Shown one piece after another: positions 24,390 through 31,819 of a stretch of 64,000 nt of DNA; the first letter of the stretch is position 1; each line of letters starts with the position of its first letter. Source of the stretch: Sphingosinicella humi (lineage in GTDB: Bacteria > Pseudomonadota > Alphaproteobacteria > Sphingomonadales > Sphingomonadaceae); NCBI RefSeq assembly GCF_003129465.1, contig NZ_QFFF01000001.1, forward strand, positions 682,001-746,000, written 5' to 3'. The notes beneath the pieces are model-generated. The model did no database searches. It saw only the letters and a program-made list of their open reading frames with translations, and had not been told where the DNA came from. The translations under genes and the position numbers were made by a program.

Positions 24390-25093
24390 TCACCCTCCTC
24401 GCCACCGCCCTCGCCGCCGGCACGCCGATCTGGGTAGGGCGGTTCGATACGGACGGCGCGCTCCCTTCGCCCTGGCGCGTCGTTCGCCTCGACAAGGACG
24501 TCGCGCCGACCCGCTATAGCGTCACGACGGTCGGCGGCAGGCGCGCGCTGGAGGCGCGATCGAACAACAGCATGGCCATCCTCGTGCGACCGATCTCCGT
24601 CGACCTTTCCAAGACCCCGATCCTCTGCTGGCGCTGGTATGTCGACGCGCCCGTCGAGGGCGCCGACATGCGCAGGAAGAGCGGAGACGATTATGCTGGG
24701 CGCGTCTACGTTGCCTTCGACATGCCGGACAGCGCCTTGAGCGTCGGCACGCGCCTCAAGCTCGGCATCGCCCGTCGCCTGTTCGGCAAGCATGTGCCCG
24801 ACGCCGCGGTCACCTATGTGTGGGACAATCGCAACCCGGTCGGCACCCGCCGCAAGAGCGCCTACACCGATCGCGCCCAGATGATCGTTGCCGAATCGGG
24901 CGGCGCCGAGGCCGGCCGGTGGGTCTCAGAACGGGCCGATGTCGGCGCCGATTTTGACGCCGCTTTCGAAGGCGACCCGGGCCGGCCGGTCCAGATCGCC
25001 GTCGCCTCAGACACCGACAATACCCATGGCAGCGCCCGAGCCGCCTTCGCAGATCTTCATTTCGTGTCGAGGGGCACGCCCTGCCAAAGCTAG
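24386..25093 (+). CDS. DUF3047 family protein
   Basis: The 235-residue protein begins with a short hydrophobic stretch (VITLLATALAAGTPIWVG) that could serve as a signal peptide. It has the DUF3047 blocks PILCWRWYVDAPVEGADMRR, GRVYVAFDMPDS, and VTYVWDNRNPVGTRRKSAYT. The family is usually periplasmic with a beta-sandwich fold and no assigned function. The GTG start overlaps the TIGR04282 stop (GTGA). As the last gene of the cluster it may bind or export the product (inference). Confidence 0.8.
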   Translation: MITLLATALAAGTPIWVGRFDTDGALPSPWRVVRLDKDVAPTRYSVTTVGGRRALEARSNNSMAILVRPISVDLSKTPILCWRWYVDAPVEGADMRRKSGDDYAGRVYVAFDMPDSALSVGTRLKLGIARRLFGKHVPDAAVTYVWDNRNPVGTRRKSAYTDRAQMIVAESGGAEAGRWVSERADVGADFDAAFEGDPGRPVQIAVASDTDNTHGSARAAFADLHFVSRGTPCQS

Positions 25094-25125
25094 CGTCGGC
25101 GAGCGCGCCGACTATAAGCGCATGG

Positions 25126-25515
25126 GTGACCGATCCCCTTCCTCCCTATGCCCGGCTGCTCGGCCTCAGCACGCGGCGGGGCGACGACGACGAGCTCGTC
25201 TGGATCATGCCGTTCCGCGAAGAGGTGATCGGCCGTCCCGGCTATCTCCACGGTGGCGCCATCGCCGGCCTGCTCGAGTTCGCCGCGCTCGGCGCCCTCT
25301 ATGAAGCGCTCGGCTCGCGCGAGGGGGTGACGGTGAAGCCGATCAACGTCACCGTCGATTTCATGCGCGGCGGCACCGACCATGAAACCTGCGCCTCCGC
25401 CGTCGTCACCCGCCTCGGCAAGCGCGTCGCCAATGTCGAGGCGCATGCCTGGCAGCAGGACCGTGCCAAGCCGATCGCGGCCGCGCACATGAACCTGCTG
25501 CTGCGCCGGAATTGA
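25126..25515 (+). CDS. PaaI-like hotdog-fold thioesterase
   Basis: This 129-residue hotdog protein has the catalytic-type segment GRPGYLHGGAIAGLLEFAAL (HGG with a downstream acid) and VKPINVTVDFMRGGTDHETC. Such enzymes hydrolyse acyl-CoA thioesters. The start is GTG 25126. It follows DUF3047 by 32 bases without an evident promoter, so it may be the last gene of that operon, although its role looks unrelated. Confidence 0.85.
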   Translation: MTDPLPPYARLLGLSTRRGDDDELVWIMPFREEVIGRPGYLHGGAIAGLLEFAALGALYEALGSREGVTVKPINVTVDFMRGGTDHETCASAVVTRLGKRVANVEAHAWQQDRAKPIAAAHMNLLLRRN

Positions 25516-25528
25516 TACTCGATTAATC

Positions 25529-25604
25529 GTCATTGCGAGCGCAGCGAAGCAATCCAGCCTGCCGCGAGGCTGGATTGCTTCGTCGCTTCGCTCCTCGCAA
25601 TGAC
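25529..25604. repeat. Palindromic repeat, family C, copy 2
   Basis: A 76-bp inverted repeat has arms GTCATTGCGAGCGCAGCGAA and its complement, with inner arms GCAATCCAGCCT/AGGCTGGATTGC. It is nearly identical to 13809-13884 and lies between converging genes, where it could terminate both transcripts. Confidence 0.8.
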
Positions 25605-25633
25605 CGGCGTGCTCGGTATCGGAAAATCATGCT

Positions 25634-26062
25634 TTAGGGCTCGGAATAGCCCAGCACGCGAATCTCGAGGCGTCCGCGCCGGGGATCGTCGGTGAAGACC
25701 AGGCCTGCCCGCCGAACCGAGGCGCCCGGCACATAGTCGATGGTCGCGGTGCTCGTCGCCGTCGTGCCGTCGCTCTTGGTCAGCTCGCCTTCGACTTCCA
25801 CCGCGGCCGCGGTCGATGGCGAGCGGTTGTCGAGCACGATCTCCGCGACATAGCCGGTGCCGGCGGGCACAATCCGCTCGATCCGCGCCTCGATGGCGGG
25901 CAGCCGGTCGCCACTGCCGACCCAGGCCTCCCAGGCCATCGCGCCCAGGATCGCCAAGGTCAGCACCAATCCGATGGCGGCTGCGATCCATTCCAGCGCC
26001 GGCGTGTCGGGATGAGCTCCGCCTCGCCTGCTCTTCCGTCCGGTCTTTCGGTCCTCGGCCAC
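25634..26062 (-). CDS. TIGR02588 family membrane-anchored protein
   Basis: The 142-residue protein has a basic N-terminus, one membrane helix (WIAAAIGLVLTLAILGAMAW) and a small outer beta domain (VAEIVLDNRSPSTAAAVEVE, VPGASVRRAGLVFTDDPRRG). This is the TIGR02588 pattern, of unknown function. GTG 26062 is preferred because AAGGA lies 7 bases upstream. It directly follows its usual partner TIGR02587. Confidence 0.78.
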   Translation of the reverse strand: MAEDRKTGRKSRRGGAHPDTPALEWIAAAIGLVLTLAILGAMAWEAWVGSGDRLPAIEARIERIVPAGTGYVAEIVLDNRSPSTAAAVEVEGELTKSDGTTATSTATIDYVPGASVRRAGLVFTDDPRRGRLEIRVLGYSEP

Positions 26063-26072
26063 GATATTTCCT

Positions 26073-26945
26073 TCAAACGACCAGCCGCGCGATGGCTGCG
26101 CCGACGGACGCCGGAAATCCAAGCACCGCCGTCATCGTTGCGATCTGGCTTAAATTGACACCGTCGGTGCGGCCGAACGTCCACAGCACATAGAGGCTGA
26201 CCAGCAGGGCGATGCCGTAGCCGGCGATCGTGTAGCCGAGGAAGCGGGCGCGGAACCCCTTCCCCTCCGGCGATTGCTCCTGGCCGGCGAAGCCTACGCC
26301 ATAGACGAAGCCGTGGAGGAGAAGGATCGAGAAGAGCACGAGCGCCATGCCGTGCCAAGGCGACATCTTGAAGCCGATCAGGATCATCTCCTCGGTCGGC
26401 GCCATGTTGAAAGCGAGGAACAGCGCGCCCGCCGCCATCAGGAACAGCTCGCCGCCATAGCTCGCCTGCTCCAGCGCCTCCTGTTCCTCCTCTTCATCGT
26501 CGCGTTCTTCGGCGCCGCCGCTCAACTGCTTGCGCGCGATGATCGCACCGAAGCTCGCAGGCACGCTTTGCACTACGATCTTTCCGACGATCTCGGTCCA
26601 CGGCATGTCGGTCGTGAGGATGCCGAAGATGAACAGGACCGCCGCCGAGGCGATCACGCCGACCGCGTAGGCGGCGAAGGCGTCGAGGATGTCGTCGAAG
26701 CTGCTTTCCGTCCGCTCGAAGCCGCCGAAGCGGGAGAGTCCGACCAGCATCAGCAGGTTGAGCACCAGGAAAAGGAGCAGCCGTTCCCGCTCGATGTAGA
26801 AGCCGAGGAACCACATCTCCATCGTCATCAGCATCGGCAGGCCAAAGATGATCGCGCCGCCGAACGCGCGAGCGAGTCCGACCGCATAATCGCGGTTAGC
26901 ATCCTTGGCATCGACGCCGACCTGGCTGGCCATCAGGCTTTCCAT
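26073..26945 (-). CDS. TIGR02587 family integral membrane protein (DUF2391)
   Basis: The 290-residue protein has about seven membrane helices, for instance AFGGAIIFGLPMLMTMEMWF and GVIASAAVLFIFGILTTD, and an acidic cytoplasmic loop ERDDEEEEQEALEQ near residue 150. It belongs to TIGR02587, which is regularly followed by TIGR02588. The pair's role is unknown. The oppositely oriented DUF6766 gene starts 78 bases away, so the three may share regulation. Confidence 0.82.
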   Translation of the reverse strand: MESLMASQVGVDAKDANRDYAVGLARAFGGAIIFGLPMLMTMEMWFLGFYIERERLLLFLVLNLLMLVGLSRFGGFERTESSFDDILDAFAAYAVGVIASAAVLFIFGILTTDMPWTEIVGKIVVQSVPASFGAIIARKQLSGGAEERDDEEEEQEALEQASYGGELFLMAAGALFLAFNMAPTEEMILIGFKMSPWHGMALVLFSILLLHGFVYGVGFAGQEQSPEGKGFRARFLGYTIAGYGIALLVSLYVLWTFGRTDGVNLSQIATMTAVLGFPASVGAAIARLVV

Positions 26946-27022
26946 TCTCGTTGCAGAGCCAGAACGGGGGTGGCCGGAACCGGTTCCTTTCGCTGCCGTT
27001 ATCGACGCCGAGGAGGCTCACC

Positions 27023-27409
27023 ATGTCGGCATGGAAGAAATATGCTTATCTCTGGATCACCCTGATCCTGTTCCTGGGTTCGCTCATCGGACACTGGCTG
27101 TTCGGCTGGTCGGCCTATGTCTCCGAACAGCAGGCGCACGGCGAACCGATCGAGTTCGCAGGCTATTTCACCGAAATGATGCGGGACACGCTGGAGAATT
27201 GGCAGTCGGAATTTCTGCAACTGATGTGGCAGGTCTGCGGCCTCGCCTTCTTCCTGTTCGTTGGCTCGCCCCAATCGAAGGAGGAGGACGACCGGCTGGA
27301 GGAAAAGCTCGACGAGATCTTGCGGGCGGTGAAGCCTGACGAAGCCGACAAGCTGATCCAGCAGATCGACAAGCGCTTCCCCGGCCGGGACGTGGGGCCG
27401 AAGTTCTAG
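27023..27409 (+). CDS. DUF6766-like small membrane protein
   Basis: The 128-residue protein has two membrane helices (YAYLWITLILFLGSLIGHWL and QLMWQVCGLAFFLFVGSP) separated by HGEPIEFAGYFTEMMRDTLE, then NWQSEFLQ, the DUF6766 hallmark. A charged tail with EEDDRLEEKLDEILRAVKP follows. I start at MSAWKKY (27023), since GAGG lies upstream; residues before it look non-coding. The function is unknown. Confidence 0.75.
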   Translation: MSAWKKYAYLWITLILFLGSLIGHWLFGWSAYVSEQQAHGEPIEFAGYFTEMMRDTLENWQSEFLQLMWQVCGLAFFLFVGSPQSKEEDDRLEEKLDEILRAVKPDEADKLIQQIDKRFPGRDVGPKF

Positions 27410-27414
27410 CTGCC

Positions 27415-27528
27415 GTCATCCCGGCAAAAGCCGGGACCCAAGAACACTGCTGCATTCAGGAAGGCTCGGCCTTTCGTGCTACTTTCCCAGCCGAGGTGTT
27501 CTTGGATCCCGGCTTTCGCCGGGATGAC
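27415..27528. repeat. Palindromic repeat, family B, copy 2
   Basis: The ends GTCATCCCGGCAAAAGCCGG and CCGGCTTTCGCCGGGATGAC and the inner arms CCCAAGAACAC/GTGTTCTTGG form an inverted repeat of about 114 bp between converging genes. Confidence 0.8.
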
Positions 27529-27552
27529 GAGGACGACCCGGCTGGTTCAGCC

Positions 27553-28668
27553 TCAATAACCGTTCAGCCGCGCCACCTTGTCGGCGTGATAGCTCGCATC
27601 CCCGAACAGCTCGTTCAGCACGCGATCCCGCTTCATGTAGAGTCCGATGTCATATTCGTCGGTCATGCCGATGCCGCCATGCATCTGCACCCCCTCCTGC
27701 ACCGCCAGCGCCGAGGCCTGCCCGGACTTGGCCTTGGCGACAGACACCATCATATCGGCCTCTTCGGCATCTTCGCTCAGCAACTGCTGCGCCTTCAGAG
27801 TGGCCGCGCGCGCGATCTCCAGTTCCGAATAGAGATGTGCGGCCCGATGCTGCAGCGCCTGGAACTCACCGATCAGCCGGCCGAACTGCTTGCGCTGCTT
27901 CAGATAATCGACGGTCATCGCCATCGCCTGCGATCCGACACCGACCAGCTCCGAGGCGGCGCCCGCCCGGCCGGCGTTCAGCACCCGCCGGAGCACGTCC
28001 CGGCCTCGCCCGACCTCGCCGATCACCGCGTCGGCATCGACCTCCACCCGATCGAACTCCAGCCGCGCGCCGATGCTGGCGTCGGCCAGCCGCACGCCCT
28101 CGATCTCCAGCCCCTTCGTCCCCTTCTCGACCGAGAACAATGTCAGCCCATCCGTCGTGTCGGCCGCAACGACGAAGACATCCGCCGAAGCGCCCTGAAC
28201 GACGAACTGCTTGCGGCCGCTGAGACGAAAGCCGTTCCCCGACCGCTCGGCGGTCATGGCGATCGCTTCCGGCCGATGCTTGGACCCCTCGTCGACCGCC
28301 AGCGCCGCCACCGTCTCGCCGGCGAGAATGCCCGGATACCAGCGCTCGCCGTGTCTGGTGCCGCGTAGCGCCTCGACCACGGCGACCGCCGTGACCAGGA
28401 AAGGCGAAGGCGTCAGGTTGCGCCCGATCTCCTCCAGCACGATCCCGGCCTCGACATGGCCGAGCCCCAGCCCGCCATCGGCCTCGTCGATCAGGATGCC
28501 GGTGAAGCCCATCTCGCCGAACTGCTTCCACAAGGCATGGCCGAAGCCGTCCTTGCAGTTCATGTCGCGATATTTGCGATACTGTTTCGCGATCGACCCT
28601 TCAGCCGCCATGAACTCGCGCGCCGTATCACGGAGCATGGCCTGGTCATCGGTAAGGTAGAGCGGCAA
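27553..28668 (-). CDS. Acyl-CoA dehydrogenase (small form)
   Basis: This 371-residue FAD enzyme is of the acyl-CoA dehydrogenase family: MGFTGILIDEADGGLGLGHV at the N-terminus, the middle beta domain around SGRKQFVVQGASADVFVVAA, and C-terminal KQRKQFGRLIGEFQALQHRA and QMHGGIGMTDEYDIGLY. The start is TTG 28668 (LPLYLTDDQ) with GGAGGGA 7 bases upstream. A longer merged frame to 29547 is an artefact. It is paired with the dehydrogenase at 28770, as in steroid or branched-chain acyl-CoA systems where two subunits form a heteromer. Confidence 0.87.
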   Translation of the reverse strand: MPLYLTDDQAMLRDTAREFMAAEGSIAKQYRKYRDMNCKDGFGHALWKQFGEMGFTGILIDEADGGLGLGHVEAGIVLEEIGRNLTPSPFLVTAVAVVEALRGTRHGERWYPGILAGETVAALAVDEGSKHRPEAIAMTAERSGNGFRLSGRKQFVVQGASADVFVVAADTTDGLTLFSVEKGTKGLEIEGVRLADASIGARLEFDRVEVDADAVIGEVGRGRDVLRRVLNAGRAGAASELVGVGSQAMAMTVDYLKQRKQFGRLIGEFQALQHRAAHLYSELEIARAATLKAQQLLSEDAEEADMMVSVAKAKSGQASALAVQEGVQMHGGIGMTDEYDIGLYMKRDRVLNELFGDASYHADKVARLNGY

Positions 28669-28684
28669 GTGTCGATCCCTCCAC

Positions 28685-28761
28685 GTCACCCCGGCGAAAG
28701 CCGGGGTCCATACTATTTTGTATCCATCCGCCGTCTGGATTCCGGCCTTGGCCGGAATGAC
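28685..28761. repeat. Palindromic repeat, family B, copy 3
   Basis: GTCACCCCGGCGAAAGCCGG on the left and CCGGCCTTGGCCGGAATGAC on the right form two hairpins within a 77-bp inverted repeat. It sits inside the acyl-CoA dehydrogenase operon, in the 101-base gap between the two genes. Confidence 0.75.
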
Positions 28762-28769
28762 GGGAAAAA

Positions 28770-29933
28770 TCACGTCCCCGGCAGCTCCAATATGTGCTTG
28801 GCGACGATGCCGAGCTGGATTTCGCTGGTGCCGCCCTCGATCGAATTGGCCTTTGTGCGCAGCCACTCGCGCGGCGCCTTGCCACCCTTCGAGCGCTCGC
28901 TCTCCCATTCGAGCGCGCCCGAGCCGCCCGCGGCCATGATCAGCTCGTGCCGCGCCTTGTTGAGCTCGGTGCCGGCATATTTCATTATCGACGGCTGCGC
29001 GGGATGCGCCCGCCCCGCCTTCAACTCGTCGATGAATCGCTCCGACATCGCCCGGAACGCCATGGCGTCGACGTCGAAGCGGGCGACATCGGCGCGAAGG
29101 ATCGGATCGTCCTTCAGCCGCTCCGCCAGCGCCGCGCCCAAGCTCTCGCCGGTGCCGCCGAGCCCCATGCCGCTGATCATCTCGCGCTCGTGACCGAGGA
29201 GATATTTGGCGACGTCCCACCCCTTGTTCACCTCGCCGACGACCTGATCCTTCGGCACCTTCACGTCGTCGAAGAAGGTTTCGCAAAAGGGCGAATTGCC
29301 GGAGATGAGCAGGATCGGCTTCGTCGAGACGCCGGGCGTCCGCATATCGAAGAGGATGAAGCTGATCCCCTTGTGCTTGGGCGCCTCGGGATCGGTGCGC
29401 ACCAGGCAGAAGATCCAGTCCGCCTTGTCGGCATAGGAGGTCCAGACCTTTTGGCCGTTGACCAGCCAATGATCTCCCCTGTCCTCGCATTTGGTGGCGA
29501 CGCTGGCGAGGTCGGAGCCGGCATTGGGCTCGGAATAGCCCTGGCACCAGCGTATCTCGCCGCGCGCGATCTCCGGCAGGAAGCGCTTCTTCTGCGCCTC
29601 GGTGCCATATTTGAGCAGCGCCGGTCCGAGCATCGAAATGCCGAAGCTCATCAGCGGATTGCGCGCGCCGGCCGCCGCCATCTCCTGGCGCAGGACCTTG
29701 GTTTCGGCGGGCGAGAGGCCGCCGCCGCCATACTCCCTGGGCCAGTCGGGCACGGTCCAGCCCCGCGCCGCCATCCGCTCCATCCAGGCTTTCTGCGCGT
29801 CGCTTTTAAACAGGGGATTGCGCCCGCCCCAGCAATAGTCGCTCTCGTCCCGCACCGGCTCGCGCATCTCGGCCGGGCAATTCGCCTCCAGCCAGGCGCG
29901 GGCTTCGCGGCGGAACGTTTCCAGGTCGGCCAT
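28770..29933 (-). CDS. Acyl-CoA dehydrogenase (large subunit-like)
   Basis: This 387-residue acyl-CoA dehydrogenase has the family motifs CQGYSEPNAGSDLASVATKC, VNGQKVWTSYADKADWIFCL and the C-terminal ANSIEGGTSEIQLGIVAKHI, where the glutamate region matches the FadE-type catalytic and FAD-binding loop. The start MADLETF at 29933 fits better than the in-frame ATG at 29948. It precedes a second dehydrogenase, suggesting an alpha/beta-type pair acting on bulky acyl-CoA substrates. Confidence 0.9.
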   Translation of the reverse strand: MADLETFRREARAWLEANCPAEMREPVRDESDYCWGGRNPLFKSDAQKAWMERMAARGWTVPDWPREYGGGGLSPAETKVLRQEMAAAGARNPLMSFGISMLGPALLKYGTEAQKKRFLPEIARGEIRWCQGYSEPNAGSDLASVATKCEDRGDHWLVNGQKVWTSYADKADWIFCLVRTDPEAPKHKGISFILFDMRTPGVSTKPILLISGNSPFCETFFDDVKVPKDQVVGEVNKGWDVAKYLLGHEREMISGMGLGGTGESLGAALAERLKDDPILRADVARFDVDAMAFRAMSERFIDELKAGRAHPAQPSIMKYAGTELNKARHELIMAAGGSGALEWESERSKGGKAPREWLRTKANSIEGGTSEIQLGIVAKHILELPGT

Positions 29934-29990
29934 GCGGCTGCTCTCCATTACGTAAGCGTCAAAGACAAAAGAATTAGGCGGAGGTCAACC

Positions 29991-30161
29991 ATGCTGAGAT
30001 CCCAAGGCGCGTGGGCCCAGGCCGGCCCACCCGCCGCCACCCAGTTCAGCAAGTTGATCGACGCCTTCCATTCCGGACGGGACCAGGGCTATGGAAAGGA
30101 CTCGTTCAGGGCCGACGCTCTAGACCCGCAACTCTCTTCGCAGCGGGACATTGAAGCTTGA
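29991..30161 (+). CDS. Small protein of 56 residues, unknown
   Basis: An ATG at 29991 is preceded by GGAGG with ideal 6-base spacing and opens a 56-codon frame (MLRSQGAWAQAGPPAATQF and onward, ending QLSSQRDIEA). Its stop overlaps the ATG of the next gene (TGATG), a sign of coupled translation. There is no membrane segment or known motif; the composition is polar. It may be a leader peptide or a small partner of the following secreted protein. Confidence 0.55.
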   Translation: MLRSQGAWAQAGPPAATQFSKLIDAFHSGRDQGYGKDSFRADALDPQLSSQRDIEA

Positions 30162-30835
30162 TGACTGTCAACGCCACGATCCGATCCTTGCCTCTCGTCC
30201 TGCTTCTCGGCTTTTCGCTCGGAGCTCCGCTGGCGGCGCAATCGCGCGACGAGCCGCTCGGCGACATTTGGAAGTCCATCGAGGAAGCGACCCAGCCCGA
30301 GCCGCCGCCTCCGCCCGAGCCGGTCCCGCACAAGCCGGTGCCGCCCAGTGGTATCGGCACGACGCCGCTGCCCCCGTCGCGCATCGACACGCCGTTCGGT
30401 CCGCCGACGCCGCCGCCCGAGGAGGCGGAAGGCGTCAGCGAGACCGAAGCCATCATCGGCGACGTCGTCCTGGGCGAAGAGGAGGACGTCTTGGACGGAG
30501 AGAAGGAGGCCGTGGCGCCGCCCGAGCTCACCGAGGCCGAGCGCCAGGCGCAGTGGGAAGCGGCCGAGCGCGCGCGGCTCGAAGCCCTCGACCGGGCGAG
30601 GGCCGAACGCGAGGCTGCCCGTCAACGAGCGCTGGAAGCGGCGCAGGCCCAATATGAGCAGCGCCTCGCCGAACGCGAGGCCGCTATCGCCGAAGCCGAG
30701 GCCGCCTATCGGGCCGAGCTCGAGCGGACGCAACGGGAGGCCGAGCGCAACCATGCCATCTGGCTCGAGCGCGTTCGTGCCTGCCGGGCCGGCGATCGCG
30801 CCGCCTGCGCTCAACCGAACGACTATAACTACTAG
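30161..30835 (+). CDS. Secreted proline-rich, coiled-coil protein, unknown
   Basis: The 224-residue protein has a signal peptide (TIRSLPLVLLLGFSLGAPLA, then AQ). A Pro-rich stretch follows (EPPPPPEPVPHKPVPPSG, PPTPPPEEAEG, about residues 45-90), then an Ala/Glu/Arg helix of roughly 90 residues (ELTEAERQAQWEAAERARLE and onward) likely to form a coiled coil. It ends with CRAGDRAACAQPNDYNY. No family was recognised. The layout suggests a periplasmic spacer or envelope protein. Confidence 0.65.
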   Translation: MTVNATIRSLPLVLLLGFSLGAPLAAQSRDEPLGDIWKSIEEATQPEPPPPPEPVPHKPVPPSGIGTTPLPPSRIDTPFGPPTPPPEEAEGVSETEAIIGDVVLGEEEDVLDGEKEAVAPPELTEAERQAQWEAAERARLEALDRARAEREAARQRALEAAQAQYEQRLAEREAAIAEAEAAYRAELERTQREAERNHAIWLERVRACRAGDRAACAQPNDYNY

Positions 30836-30940
30836 GGTGCCGACGTCGGCGGAGAAACGTTTCGGGGCCGTTCGAGCGCTTGGCGCGGCGAGCGGCCAAG
30901 AAGGCCAGGCACATTAAGGGCCGCGGCTCGTTACCGACGC

Positions 30941-31129
30941 ATGGAACTGAGAACTGTCGTAGCGTATCTGCTTATCCTCGTCCTTGTCGGTGCGACGATC
31001 GCCGTTCGTCTTTATTATGTCCGAGCGCGGCGGGCCCGGCGCTATCCTTCCTGGAAGGAATCGCCTCCGGCCACGGCCTCTACGCCGTCCGAGCCAGAAA
31101 CGCCGTTTCGCGCTCCAACCAGCCGCTGA
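30941..31129 (+). CDS. Possible small single-helix membrane protein
   Basis: The 62-codon frame has one strong membrane helix (VVAYLLILVLVGATIAVRLY) followed by a basic stop-transfer segment (VRARRARRYPSW) and a polar tail. The ribosome site is weak, and the last 50 bases overlap the end of the convergent glutathione transferase gene. The hydropathy makes it a credible protein, but it could be chance. Confidence 0.45.
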   Translation: MELRTVVAYLLILVLVGATIAVRLYYVRARRARRYPSWKESPPATASTPSEPETPFRAPTSR

Positions 31130-31724
31130 AGCTCGGCCGCGACAGAATATTGTCGACGAAAGCGGCGAGCTTCGGACGTTGCGTCGCATCGACATCGATG
31201 CCGAGGTGGCGGAAATTGGCGAAGGGGCTGGCAACCGAAATATCGGCGAGGGTCAGCCGGTCCTCGACCAGCCAGCCGCTGTCGGGGATGGTCCGTTCGA
31301 GATAATCGAGGATCGGCGGCAACTCCTCGCGCTCCGCGGTCTCCGCCTCATCCAGGTCGCCCGCCCGCCCGAGGAAGCGCGGCGCAACGATACGGTTGAA
31401 GAACATCTTGCTCCCGCAGCCGAAAAGGATGGTATCAGCAAATTCGTCGAACCAGATTGTACGGGCACGAGCCTTCGGCTCGGTCGGAACCAACTCCGGC
31501 TCGGGCTTGATTGCCTCAAGGTAGGTGACAATTGCAGTCGAGTCGGCGAGGGTGAAATCACCGTCGCGAAAGGCCGGGATCTTGCCGAACGGGCTGGCTT
31601 CGCGAAACTCGGCCTCGTCTGATCCGAGCCGGGTCGGCTTCAGCTCCAGCTCGATTCCCTTTTCTGCCCCGTAAACCAGCACCTTGCGGACGAACGGCGA
31701 TAGTGACGATCCGTAGACGATCAT
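31080..31724 (-). CDS. Glutathione S-transferase
   Basis: This 214-residue two-domain GST has an N-terminal thioredoxin-like half MIVYGSSLSPFVRKVLVYGA, with a serine/tyrosine region for glutathione, and SPFGKIPAFRDGDFTLADST, then AIVTYLE as the GSH-binding cis-Pro loop. The C-terminal helical domain includes LVEDRLTLADISVASPF. The start at 31724 matches the family. It diverges from the TonB receptor gene. Confidence 0.9.
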   Translation of the reverse strand: MIVYGSSLSPFVRKVLVYGAEKGIELELKPTRLGSDEAEFREASPFGKIPAFRDGDFTLADSTAIVTYLEAIKPEPELVPTEPKARARTIWFDEFADTILFGCGSKMFFNRIVAPRFLGRAGDLDEAETAEREELPPILDYLERTIPDSGWLVEDRLTLADISVASPFANFRHLGIDVDATQRPKLAAFVDNILSRPSFSGWLERETAFLARTA

Positions 31725-31819
31725 AAACGGCCTCCCTGATCCGGTTTTCATATGCAACGCGAACGCTCCCGACAACCCTGTTGACAGCGCGATGGCAGTC
31801 CCTATGGGGGCTATTGAGA

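Noticed and set aside
28669-29547. A merged 664-codon frame joining the upstream part of one acyl-CoA dehydrogenase to the next
   Set aside because: The upstream part is out of frame with the real dehydrogenase at 28770-29933 and passes through a repeat; a ribosome site at 28676-28682 marks the true start.
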